From: Elusimicrobiota bacterium
Lineage (GTDB): Bacteria > Elusimicrobiota > Elusimicrobia > O2-12-FULL-59-9
Length of the DNA: 13,117 bases
Assembly (NCBI GenBank): GCA_016206405.1
Contig: JACQRQ010000095.1
Span: forward strand, 1-13,117
Reading direction: 5' to 3'
Both the position numbers and the translations under genes were made by a program. The notes under the pieces were generated by a model. That model searched no databases. It was not told the DNA's origin and was given only the letters and a program-made list of their open reading frames with translations. Of the stretch, positions 1-6,785 are shown in pieces (position 1 is the stretch's first letter; each line of letters begins with the position of its first letter).

Positions 1-528
1 GTCCATCCTGCGGTCGAGGCTGCGGCGTATGCACATGTCTTCCTTGGGTTCGTTGCCCTGCGCTTTCTCCATGACGACGTCGGCGTACATCATGATCAGC
101 CGCCGGTAGGCGTCATAGACGAAGCGCTCGTTTTGGGTCTTGGCGATAAGACCGGGGATGGTTTGCGTGTTGAGGCCGACGTTGAGGATGGTCTCCATCA
201 TGCCGGGCATGGATTTGCGCGCGCCCGATCGCACGGAGACCAGGAGCGGGTTTTCAGCGGAGCCGAATTTTTTGCCGGTCAGTTTTTCGACGTTTTTGAG
301 GTTTTGGGCCACCGCTTCGCGCAGGCCCTTGGGGTAGGAGCGCTTGTTTTGCCAATAGTGGGCGCAGACATCGGTGGTGATGGTAAATCCCGGGGGGACC
401 GGCAGGCGCAGCGCGGGGTGTCCTGCCATCTCGGCCAGATTCGCGCCTTTGCCGCCCAAAAGCTCCTTCATGCCGCCGTGGCCTTCCGCCTTGCCGCCGC
501 CGAAAAAATAGACGAATTTCTTTGTCAT
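1..528 (-). CDS. ppdK: Pyruvate, phosphate dikinase, N-terminal part (partial)
   Basis: Reverse-strand frame from ATG at 528 stays open to the window edge, giving 176 residues of a protein that is usually near 900. The N-terminus contains YFFGGGKAEG followed by KELLGGKGANLAEM, the hallmark start of PPDK. SVRSGARKSMPGMMETILN follows around residues 98-116 and matches the conserved nucleotide-binding domain. The enzyme reversibly interconverts pyruvate, ATP and phosphate with PEP, AMP and PPi in cytoplasmic central carbon metabolism. The N-terminal domain seen here binds ATP. The phosphohistidine and PEP domains lie beyond the edge. A GAGG ribosome-binding motif sits just upstream. The gene is divergent from the hsdR-like gene, and nothing links the two functionally. 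The reading frame looks intact. Confidence 0.95.
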   Translation of the reverse strand, partial: MTKKFVYFFGGGKAEGHGGMKELLGGKGANLAEMAGHPALRLPVPPGFTITTDVCAHYWQNKRSYPKGLREAVAQNLKNVEKLTGKKFGSAENPLLVSVRSGARKSMPGMMETILNVGLNTQTIPGLIAKTQNERFVYDAYRRLIMMYADVVMEKAQGNEPKEDMCIRRSLDRRMD

Positions 529-556
529 GCCGGATACCTCGCGCTTAATTCCTTTA

Positions 557-580
557 TAGGGGCGCATGCCGCCGCCCCTA
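557..580. other. Hairpin in the upstream region of ppdK
   Basis: TAGGGGCG (557-564) pairs perfectly with CGCCCCTA (573-580) around an 8-base loop, about 30 bases before the ppdK start. A TACAAT hexamer on the reverse strand (587-592) could be a -10 box just upstream, which would place the hairpin in the ppdK leader RNA. No convincing -35 was found, so both the promoter and a regulatory role are inferred. No U-tract follows, so it is not an obvious terminator. Confidence 0.35.
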
Positions 581-946
581 AATTTCATTGTAAGCATATT
601 TGAGAAGCCCAAGGGAAGGCGCGCCGGCCGGACCCGTTGATTCTCCCAATGTCCCTTATCCTCCGATACGATAGCGTTTTTATCTCCGCCAGGGCCTGTC
701 GGCTCGGGGCCCCATCACCCTGCGGCCGGAGCAAGCGCCTCCGGCGCCCCAGGTGCCGTGAGCTCTGCGAACGGCCAGCCCGGCGACCGAAGCGCCCGAG
801 CGAGTCCCACCGGGACTCGCTCACCTCCTCGGGCGATCCGACCCCAAGCCGCCACCCGTCGGAATCCACCGAAGCTATCTTTCTAGTGCATTTAATATTG
901 GCTCTGTTGAAGTCTTTCCGAGACTCACGGGGAATTTATCGCGATA
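581..946. other. Non-coding GC-rich spacer with strong hairpin
   Basis: No credible gene was found. Both strands have short open frames, but they are low-complexity Arg/Ser/Pro-rich sequences with no family resemblance and no good start. The stretch holds a perfect 11-bp stem with a 3-base loop at 798-822 (GAGCGAGTCCC / GGGACTCGCTC). It also holds other GC-rich complementary segments between about 695 and 775. The segment near 701-727 resembles one at 7965-7998, suggesting a dispersed non-coding repeat. Confidence 0.5.
798..822. repeat. Perfect 11-bp inverted repeat (hairpin)
   Basis: GAGCGAGTCCC, a 3-base loop ACC, then GGGACTCGCTC. No run of T follows on either strand, so an intrinsic terminator is not well supported. 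It may be a REP-like element or a structured RNA. Confidence 0.6.
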
Positions 947-955
947 TGTTAGAAT
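947..955 (+). promoter_or_regulatory. Extended -10 promoter for the hsdR-DUF3800 unit
   Basis: TGTTAGAAT is an extended -10 motif (TGn plus TAGAAT, five of six matches to TATAAT). It lies about 50 bases before the chosen hsdR start. No recognisable -35 is visible at 16-18 bases spacing, which is common for extended -10 promoters. Inferred from sequence only. Confidence 0.4.
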
Positions 956-991
956 AAGCGGATTGAAGGAACATTGAAGGAAGGACATTGC

Positions 992-999
992 GAGGTGAT
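992..999 (+). promoter_or_regulatory. Ribosome-binding site fixing the hsdR start
   Basis: GAGGTGAT is an eight-base match to the anti-Shine-Dalgarno complement. It sits about 8 bases before ATG 1006 (measured from GAGGTG). This favours ATG 1006 over an in-frame TTG at 988, which has only an AAGGAAGGA run immediately against it. Confidence 0.6.
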
Positions 1000-1005
1000 T
1001 GCTTG

Positions 1006-3381
1006 ATGGCGGGCCTCAATGAAGCCGATACCCGGGCGAAGCTGGTAGATCCCGCCATCCACGCGCGGGGATGGTCCGAGGACCTCATTCGCCGGGAAGA
1101 AACCGCCGGTGCCATCGAGGTCATTGACGGAAAACCCCGCAAGCGGGCCAAGGGCCGCACCGACTACGTACTCCGCATCAAGGTCAACGCCGAAACCCAG
1201 CCTGTGGCCGTCGCCCTGATCGAAGCTAAAGCCGAGAAACTGCCGCCCGCCCACGGTCTGGAGCAAGCCAAGTCCTATGCCGTGTGCAAGCGGCTCAATG
1301 TTCCCTTTTGTTTTTCCAGCAATGGCCACCAATTCGTAGAGTTCGATAAATTCACGGGGAACACGAGCTCCCCACGGCGCATGGCCGAATTTCCAACTCC
1401 GAAGGACCTCCGTCGCCGCTACGAACAGGGGATGGGTTTCAGTCTCGAAGACCCCGCCGCCAAACCCTTGCTGACCCGTTATACAGGCGGAGAGGCCACG
1501 CGCCGGTATTACCAGGACGCCGCAATCCGCGCCGTTCTTGAAAAGATCGCTCGCTGCGAGAAAGAAGGGGAACCCCGCCGGGCACTGCTTTCCCTGGCCA
1601 CGGGCGCGGGCAAGACTTTTATCGCCGTCAACCTCCTCAAGCGCATAGCGGATGCCGGGCAGTTGGGTCGCGCCCTCTTCGTTTGCGACCGGGATGAGCT
1701 GCGCAGCCAAGGGGCCGGGGCCTTCCAGAATCTCTTCGGGGCCGATGCGGCCCAGGTTTCCGCCGGCAAGCCCCAAAAAAACGCCCGCATTCTGATCGCG
1801 ACCTATCAGACACTGGACGTGGACAGCGAGGAAGCCGATGCCAACTTCCTGACCAATAACTATCCGGAGAACTTCTTCAGCCATATCATCATAGACGAAT
1901 GCCATCGCTCGGCCTGGGGCAAGTGGTCCCAGGTTTTGAAACGCAACGCGAATGCGGTTCAAGTCGGCCTCACGGCGACCCCTCGCAAGCTTCGGATGGA
2001 AGAAAAGACGGCTGAGGCGAAGGCCGACGCCCGGGTCACGGCGGACAACATAAAGCACTTCGGAGAGCCTGTCTACGAATACGACCTGGGCCAGGGCATT
2101 GAGGACGGCTATCTGGCGGCTTGCGAAATTCACCGCTTCGACCTATTTCACGATGACAAGATTATCACCGAGCGTGAAAGCGAGGTCACAAAAAAGGATT
2201 TGAAAGGAAAACACCTGACCAGCCCTATTACCGGCACAGAGGTGGACGCCGTTGAGGCTGATGAAAGCTATAAGCCTACTGACCTGGAAGCCAAGCTATG
2301 GATGCCCGAGCGCGTGGCGGCGATGAGCAAGCACTTCTTCGCGCGCCTCCTTGAAACCGGAGGCCCCGAGCAAAAGACCATCATTTTCTGCGCCCGAGAC
2401 CATCATGCCGACGCCGTAGCCACGGAACTGAACAACCTTTATGCCGGGTGGTGCCGCGAACAAGGGAAAAACCGGCTCGACCCCTATGCCTTCAAATGCA
2501 CGGCCAGCGTAGGGGGAAGCCAATATTTGGCCGACCTGCGCGGGGCCTCCCGCTCGCATTTCATAGCCACCACCGTGGAATTATTGACGACGGGCGTTGA
2601 TGTGCCGGTGGTCAAAAATATCGTTTTCTTTAAATACGTTCGTTCCCCGATATCTTTTTACCAGATGATCGGACGGGGCATGAGATTGGACGCGCCGACC
2701 GGAAAGCTGATGTTCAGCGTTTATGACTATACGGACGCCACCCGGCTTTTCAATAAGGATTTCATCACGGACTTCAAACCTCGTGGCAAGGGGAGCGGAG
2801 GCTCCGAACCGCCACCGCCCATCCAAGTTGAGGGCTTTGACATCCGCATCACGGATGCCGGGCGGTCCATTCTCACCATGGTGGATGGAAAGACCCAGCC
2901 GATCACGGTCGAAGAATACAAGGCGATTCTCGCCGCCAAATTGGTGGAAGAGGCTCCGACTCTGGCGGATTTCAGGGGCCGCTGGATCAATCCGCCGGAA
3001 CGCCGGGAGTTGCTGGGACATTTGCCGGATGCGGGCCGCTCGGCGATGTTGGTCCAGAAACTCGAAGGCATGGACAACTACGATCTTTATGACGTCCTGG
3101 GAGAGATCGGCTACGGCTTGGCTCCAAGGACAAGGCCGGATCGCGCCGAGGCTTTCACCTACAAGCACGCCGCTTGGCTGGAGAGCCTGCCGCCCAAAAC
3201 CTCGCTCACGCTCAAGGCAATGGCCGCGCAGTTCGCCTCGGCCGGAACGGACGGCCTTGAAAATCCAGCGATTTTTCAAACCCCGGACGTCGTTCGGGCA
3301 GGCGGGCTTGCCGCTCTCAAGACATTGGGCAAACCTGCCGATATTCTGCATGAAACCAAGGCAAGGATGTTCGCGGCATGA
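1006..3381 (+). CDS. hsdR: Type I restriction enzyme R subunit, EcoEI-like nuclease-helicase
   Basis: 791 residues. An N-terminal PD-(D/E)xK-type nuclease region is indicated by D53 in GRTDYVL and E73-A-K75 in LIEAKAEKLP, followed by LEQAKSYA. An SF2 translocase follows: Walker A ATGAGKTF (198-205), DECH (297-300), TATPR (323-327), a motif V-like ATTVELLTTGVDVP (521-534) and QMIGRGMRL (553-561). The C-terminal ~200 residues resemble the EcoEI R C-terminal domain. In classical systems this subunit translocates and cuts DNA when docked on an HsdM2S complex. Here neither hsdM nor hsdS is in the window. The stop overlaps the next ATG (ATGA), implying translational coupling to the DUF3800 gene. 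The frame is intact and all visible catalytic motifs are present. It could instead belong to a related restriction-helicase group working without HsdM and HsdS. Promoter and start site are listed separately. Confidence 0.9.
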   Translation: MAGLNEADTRAKLVDPAIHARGWSEDLIRREETAGAIEVIDGKPRKRAKGRTDYVLRIKVNAETQPVAVALIEAKAEKLPPAHGLEQAKSYAVCKRLNVPFCFSSNGHQFVEFDKFTGNTSSPRRMAEFPTPKDLRRRYEQGMGFSLEDPAAKPLLTRYTGGEATRRYYQDAAIRAVLEKIARCEKEGEPRRALLSLATGAGKTFIAVNLLKRIADAGQLGRALFVCDRDELRSQGAGAFQNLFGADAAQVSAGKPQKNARILIATYQTLDVDSEEADANFLTNNYPENFFSHIIIDECHRSAWGKWSQVLKRNANAVQVGLTATPRKLRMEEKTAEAKADARVTADNIKHFGEPVYEYDLGQGIEDGYLAACEIHRFDLFHDDKIITERESEVTKKDLKGKHLTSPITGTEVDAVEADESYKPTDLEAKLWMPERVAAMSKHFFARLLETGGPEQKTIIFCARDHHADAVATELNNLYAGWCREQGKNRLDPYAFKCTASVGGSQYLADLRGASRSHFIATTVELLTTGVDVPVVKNIVFFKYVRSPISFYQMIGRGMRLDAPTGKLMFSVYDYTDATRLFNKDFITDFKPRGKGSGGSEPPPPIQVEGFDIRITDAGRSILTMVDGKTQPITVEEYKAILAAKLVEEAPTLADFRGRWINPPERRELLGHLPDAGRSAMLVQKLEGMDNYDLYDVLGEIGYGLAPRTRPDRAEAFTYKHAAWLESLPPKTSLTLKAMAAQFASAGTDGLENPAIFQTPDVVRAGGLAALKTLGKPADILHETKARMFAA

Positions 3382-4058
3382 CGATGACGCCTCTAGTCTA
3401 CCGTTACATCTTCCTGGATGAGGGGGGAAATCTCGACTTTTCCCCAAGCGGAACAAAATACTTCACGCTGACGACAATTACCACAAGCCGGCCGTTTTCG
3501 TTGTATGAACCCCTCTCCGATCTGCGCTACGATTTGATCGAATCCGGGCTCGATCTTGAATATTTTCACGCTGCGGAAGACAGGCAAGCCGTCCGGGATA
3601 AAGTCTTTGCCGAAGTTGCAAAGCGCCTAAACGGACTACGAATTGATTCCCTAATCATCGAAAAAAGCAAAACCGGCCCGGCGATGCGGGCATTGGACCA
3701 ATTCTATCCCAAAATGTTGGGTTATTTGCTTCGCTATTTGTTCAATGGCGACGCGATCAAGAACTGTGACGAGGTCGTGGTCATCACCGACTCGCTGCCG
3801 GTCAGTACAAAGCGTCGGGCCATAGAGAAGGCAATAAAAGTCGTACTCGGAAATATGCTGCCTTCGGGCACACCTTACCGGCTCTTGCATCACGCGTCGA
3901 AGGCCAGCTTATACCTGCAACTGGCCGATTACATCAACTGGGCGATTTACAGGAAGTGGGAAGGAAACGACCGGCGCAGCTATGACTTGATCTCCGGCGG
4001 GATACAGAGCGAGTATGATTTTTTTCAGACGGGCACGACCCATTACTACAAAAAATGA
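3378..4058 (+). CDS. DUF3800 family protein, putative RNase H-fold nuclease
   Basis: 226 residues, starting at an ATG that overlaps the hsdR stop by four bases. Features of DUF3800 are visible: an N-terminal YIFLDEGGNLD strand with D14-E15 (the family usually has DESG), a FHAAEDR segment near 63-69, an acidic VITDS strand with D138, and a C-terminal LQLADYINWA helix with D184. These acidic residues are spaced as expected for an RNase H-like metal site, so nuclease activity is plausible but not shown. Proteins of this family are frequently seen near restriction and other defence genes, and their role is poorly defined. Coupling to the HsdR-like gene suggests a shared function. The gene ends normally before a non-coding stretch and the transposon, so it is not truncated. 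Confidence 0.85.
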   Translation: MTMTPLVYRYIFLDEGGNLDFSPSGTKYFTLTTITTSRPFSLYEPLSDLRYDLIESGLDLEYFHAAEDRQAVRDKVFAEVAKRLNGLRIDSLIIEKSKTGPAMRALDQFYPKMLGYLLRYLFNGDAIKNCDEVVVITDSLPVSTKRRAIEKAIKVVLGNMLPSGTPYRLLHHASKASLYLQLADYINWAIYRKWEGNDRRSYDLISGGIQSEYDFFQTGTTHYYKK

Positions 4059-4082
4059 CCGCCCTGACTACTCCTTGCGGAG

Positions 4083-4099
4083 AGAGCCCCATGGGCTCT
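4083..4099 (+). terminator. Possible weak terminator after the DUF3800 gene
   Basis: AGAGCCC, loop CAT, GGGCTCT forms a perfect 7-bp stem 24 bases after the DUF3800 stop. The following TTGTCATCC is only weakly T-rich, so termination is uncertain. Confidence 0.3.
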
Positions 4100-4185
4100 T
4101 GTCATCCGGGCGGAACCTTTACTTAAGGATAACAGTAATGCCGGCATCTGTCAATGGAAATCTGAAATGGAGCCATAAAAATGAC

Positions 4186-4205
4186 GAGCCCGCTTTCGCG
4201 GGCTC
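4186..4205 (-). terminator. Hairpin, likely terminator for reverse-strand transcription
   Basis: GAGCCCGC, loop TTTC, GCGGGCTC is a perfect 8-bp stem. Read on the reverse strand it is followed by GTCATTTTTAT, a T-rich tail. It lies about 30 bases outside the transposon edge and would stop transcription coming from the transposase genes, or from whatever reverse-strand gene stood there before. A second small stem (GGCCC/GGGCC, 4214-4227) sits between it and the element. Confidence 0.5.
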
Positions 4206-4237
4206 ACCGCGCCGGCCCATGCGGGCCATCCACCTCC

Positions 4238-4288
4238 GTGTCCTGTCCAGTTCAAAATGAAACATTTAAAGCCTCAGATGTGTTGACA
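4238..4288 (+). repeat. Left terminal inverted repeat
   Basis: Outer part GTGTCCTGTCCAGT, then TGAAACA, then AGATGTGTTGACA, matched in the same order by the right end with small gaps. Conservation extending over about 50 bp suggests more than one transposase-binding block. The last codons of orfB lie inside it. Confidence 0.75.
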
Positions 4289-5295
4289 AACTTAGCCCCT
4301 TTGGGGACTTCTTCCCACTCTTCGTATAAACCCCATTTTTGAAGCAACTGCCGTATTGCTCTACGGCTTAGTTTTTCATTTTCCGTCCGTCCCGTCCAAC
4401 CCAATCGGCACTTGATGTCCATGAGGTCCAGCATCATCCACTCGCGATCCAACTCCTCTACCCCGTCGGTATTGAAGTAGACATCCGCCGATTTGCGATA
4501 GCCAAGCACAGACCGGGGCTTGACGTAGTTGAGCATCAGCATGCCGTCGTCGATGTCCCGGTCAATCTCCTGCATCGTCAATTTCTCAAAGTCCACCGGG
4601 ATCAGCCAGTTCTGAATTTCCTGGTTGTCTCGCTCGTTGCGCCCATTGACCCACGGCGAGCGCGGCGGGATGGGATAGGGCAGTATGTTATGCCGCGCCA
4701 GGAAGTCCTGGAACAAGCCGCTTGTAAACGGCGAGCCGTGATCGTATTTCCAGACCAACGGCGCCCGCCCCATCCTTTCAACGCTCGCCTCACCATGCCG
4801 CACCGCCAGCGCCGCGGTTTCCGTCTCCTCCGCATCCCACCCTAGCCGGAATCTCGACATCTCGTCCATGGTCTTGATCAGCTCCCGGCCGTCCGGCAGC
4901 TTCATAAAGTCCGATGACCACATCACATCCCGAAACAAAAACCGCGTGCGCCGATCATGCGTTCGCTTGGCCGGCTTTGGCCTTGCCCCCCGTGCCTCTC
5001 GAAGAATATTCGCCACGCTTTGATGGCCGATGCCCACCACATGGGCAATCGAGCGCACGTCCCAGCTCGACCGATAGCAACGGTCCAGTTCGATAACCCG
5101 ACAGCGAATTTCCTCCGATATCCTCATGCTCCTGGCTCGCCTTTCTCGCCACTTGCCGTTGAGCCATCGCCAATGGGTGCCGCGGGAAATTCCCCAGCAG
5201 CGGGCGAAAATCTCAACGGCGGTCCCAAAAACTTTCTCCTTCGACCACTCAAGGCAGTAGAGCTTTCTTGTTTCCGGACCTGCATGTCGTTTTTT
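4252..5295 (-). CDS. Transposase orfB, integrase catalytic domain (DD35E), read by -1 frameshift from orfA
   Basis: The frame opens right after a TAA at 5298-5296 and encodes 347 residues. The first ATG (5127) would give only 291, but the 56 codons before it are clearly coding: they contain AVEIFARCWGISRGTHWRWL, a helix-turn-helix. The catalytic rve domain follows, with D73 (WSSDF), D129 (KYDHGSP) and E165 (NGRNERDN) counted from that ATG, exactly the DD(35)E spacing of IS3-like enzymes. Since no start precedes the extra segment and the A8 run at 5290-5297 lies at the junction with orfA, the working product is probably an OrfAB fusion of about 474 residues. The C-terminus ends inside the left inverted repeat. 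The catalytic triad is intact, so the element may still be active. Confidence 0.85.
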   Translation of the reverse strand, partial: KKRHAGPETRKLYCLEWSKEKVFGTAVEIFARCWGISRGTHWRWLNGKWRERRARSMRISEEIRCRVIELDRCYRSSWDVRSIAHVVGIGHQSVANILREARGARPKPAKRTHDRRTRFLFRDVMWSSDFMKLPDGRELIKTMDEMSRFRLGWDAEETETAALAVRHGEASVERMGRAPLVWKYDHGSPFTSGLFQDFLARHNILPYPIPPRSPWVNGRNERDNQEIQNWLIPVDFEKLTMQEIDRDIDDGMLMLNYVKPRSVLGYRKSADVYFNTDGVEELDREWMMLDLMDIKCRLGWTGRTENEKLSRRAIRQLLQKWGLYEEWEEVPKGAKFVNTSEALNVSF

Positions 5296-5675
5296 TTAGA
5301 TTCCACCTTGGGCAACGGGCCCCAGCCCTGGCGCTTGATGATCCTCTGCGCGCACTCCGCCACCAGCTTCAAGTGGTTCTTCTCCTTGCGCAGGAGCTTC
5401 TTTTCTTTCTCCAGCTTCTCGATCTTGGCTTCCAGCGACTTCAACTGCGCCTCCACATCCGCTTTCACCTTGACCTCCTTGGGCCCCGGCGCCTTGGCCT
5501 CCAACGCCATGAGGCCCGCTTGCCGGACTCGCCCCATCCACCGGTAAAATAACTCCCGCGATACCCCCGCTTGCCGACAAAGCTGCTTGATCGATTGCTG
5601 CCTGGCCAGCCCCATTAGGATTAGATCCAACCTCTCTTGCGGGCTCGGCAACTTGGTTTTTGTTGGGTTGTTCAT
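5124..5675 (-). CDS. Transposase orfA, helix-turn-helix and coiled coil
   Basis: ATG 5675 opens a 183-codon frame. Residues 11-50 form a helix-turn-helix (IKQLCRQAGVSRELFYRWMG). Residues 68-112 form a charged coiled coil (LKSLEAKIEKLEKEKKLL), as in IS3-family OrfA proteins where a leucine zipper mediates multimerisation. After residue 129 the frame reads through the orfB-coding segment and becomes low-complexity, so the last ~54 residues are probably not a meaningful domain. The shift point is the A8 run at 5290-5297. The start lies inside the preceding transposase ORF in another frame, so translation may be coupled to it. Third codon positions are strongly G/C here, favouring this frame over the overlapping one. 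Confidence 0.8.
   Translation of the reverse strand: MNNPTKTKLPSPQERLDLILMGLARQQSIKQLCRQAGVSRELFYRWMGRVRQAGLMALEAKAPGPKEVKVKADVEAQLKSLEAKIEKLEKEKKLLRKEKNHLKLVAECAQRIIKRQGWGPLPKVESKKNDMQVRKQESSTALSGRRRKFLGPPLRFSPAAGEFPAAPIGDGSTASGEKGEPGA
5289..5297 (-). other. Programmed -1 frameshift site (A8 slippery run)
   Basis: On the reverse strand the orfA codons are TCT AAA AAA AAC, containing an A AAA AAC heptamer in the correct phase for -1 slippage. A -1 shift leads straight into the open orfB frame. AAGGTGG lies several bases upstream and could act as a Shine-Dalgarno-like stimulator. Transcriptional slippage on the A8 run would give the same fusion. Confidence 0.7.
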
Positions 5676-6747
5676 CTGTTAGCGATACCTCCGCTTCCTT
5701 GGCCACAACCCGCAGCTCCCTGCCGCCGATGTTGCCGACGATATAAGTCGGCGGCCTGTACTCCGCAAGAGGAGGCCTCTCCTCCTCCACCTTGGCTGTG
5801 TTGGCCTCGATAATCTGCTTGACCTGGCCGTCAACCCGGTAAAACCGGTCCGATGGCATCAGGTTGTCTATCCCCTGGTGCGGCCGTTTGAAATTATAAT
5901 ATTCAACGTACTCGCCAATCTTCTCCTTGGCTTGTTCAAACGTCGCCAGAGGCACCTTCGACAGGCACTCCTGGTAGAGATTTCGCCAGAACGACTCGAT
6001 TTTGCCGCAGGTCTGAGGATGATACGGCCGGCTGCGAATGTGTCGGATGCCGAGCTTGAGGAGCATCTGGGTGAACTTACTTCTACCTCGCCAAGTGTGG
6101 TACTGCCGACCATTGTCGCTTAAGACCTCTTTGGGCATGCCATGTTTCTCGATGGCCGCCCTAAACACCTCCTGCACGTTGGCCGCCGTTTGGAACCGGT
6201 AGAGCCCCCAGCCTACGATGAACCGGCTGTTGTCGTCCATGTAGCCAATCATGTAAATGCGGTATTGGCTCTTGAGCATGAACGTCATGATGTCCGTCTG
6301 CCAGAGGTCGTTGGGGCTGGCCCGTTCGAAGCTCTTGACCTGTGGCGGCTTGTTGCGCCGTTTATAAGCCCTGGGCTGCGGCTCTTTGCCTTGCCCCCGA
6401 AGAATCTTTCGCACCGTCTCGCGCGCCAAATCCAGAAATCCCCGGCGGTAGAGCTCCCCCTGAACTTTGCCGGTTCCAGCGGCAGGGTTTTCCCGCGTGA
6501 TCTGCTCAATGATCGGCTCGGCCGCTTCGACCTTTTGGCTCTTTGTTGCCGCGCCGCTGCCCCTAAGAACGGACTCAAGGCCACCGATTCCGCGCTCCTC
6601 GTAATCACGGACCCACTTGCTTATCACTGAGCTGCTCGCCCCATAAAGCGAGTGCACTTCATTAAGCGTCAAGCCATTTAAACGGGCCTGAACAATTTCA
6701 AGCTTCTCGGAAACAGACCACATCTTCTTCCTTTTCTTTGATCTCAT
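5296..6747 (-). CDS. Integrase-core (rve) DDE transposase, first ORF of the element
   Basis: ATG 6747 is preceded by AGGGAGG at good spacing. Residues 11-55 form a helix-turn-helix (LTLNEVHSLYGASSSVISKW). A linker with a basic RAYKRRNKPP stretch follows, then an rve catalytic domain with D152 (LWQTDIMTF), D211 (LSDNGRQYH) and E251 (CGKIESFWRN). The conserved body includes YYNFKRPHQGI (283-293) and ends near residue 355. The remaining ~125 codons, overlapping orfA in another frame, are Gly/Ala/Gln-rich and look like an open shadow, so the functional protein may be about 360-370 residues plus an accidental tail. Its stop (5298-5296) touches the A8 frameshift run. It is IS481-like in general appearance and distinct in sequence from the second transposase. 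The catalytic triad is intact. Confidence 0.85.
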   Translation of the reverse strand: MRSKKRKKMWSVSEKLEIVQARLNGLTLNEVHSLYGASSSVISKWVRDYEERGIGGLESVLRGSGAATKSQKVEAAEPIIEQITRENPAAGTGKVQGELYRRGFLDLARETVRKILRGQGKEPQPRAYKRRNKPPQVKSFERASPNDLWQTDIMTFMLKSQYRIYMIGYMDDNSRFIVGWGLYRFQTAANVQEVFRAAIEKHGMPKEVLSDNGRQYHTWRGRSKFTQMLLKLGIRHIRSRPYHPQTCGKIESFWRNLYQECLSKVPLATFEQAKEKIGEYVEYYNFKRPHQGIDNLMPSDRFYRVDGQVKQIIEANTAKVEEERPPLAEYRPPTYIVGNIGGRELRVVAKEAEVSLTDEQPNKNQVAEPAREVGSNPNGAGQAAIDQAALSASGGIAGVILPVDGASPASGPHGVGGQGAGAQGGQGESGCGGAVEVAGSQDREAGERKEAPAQGEEPLEAGGGVRAEDHQAPGLGPVAQGGI

Positions 6748-6785
6748 CTCAGCCTCCCTAAGTTAACGCTATTGGGGGGATAAGA

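Noticed and set aside
585..957. Short open frames on both strands between ppdK and hsdR
   Set aside because: Arg/Ser/Pro-rich sequence over hairpins, no ribosome-binding site, no recognisable domain.
988..1005. TTG 988 as the start of hsdR
   Set aside because: The AAGGAAGGA upstream ends almost against the TTG, whereas ATG 1006 has the stronger GAGGTGAT at good spacing.
949..2133. Long reverse-strand open frame (394 codons) opposite hsdR
   Set aside because: It lies entirely antisense to a gene with clear catalytic motifs and shows no family resemblance. It is a shadow of GC-rich codon use. The same applies to the 2581-3456 reverse frame.
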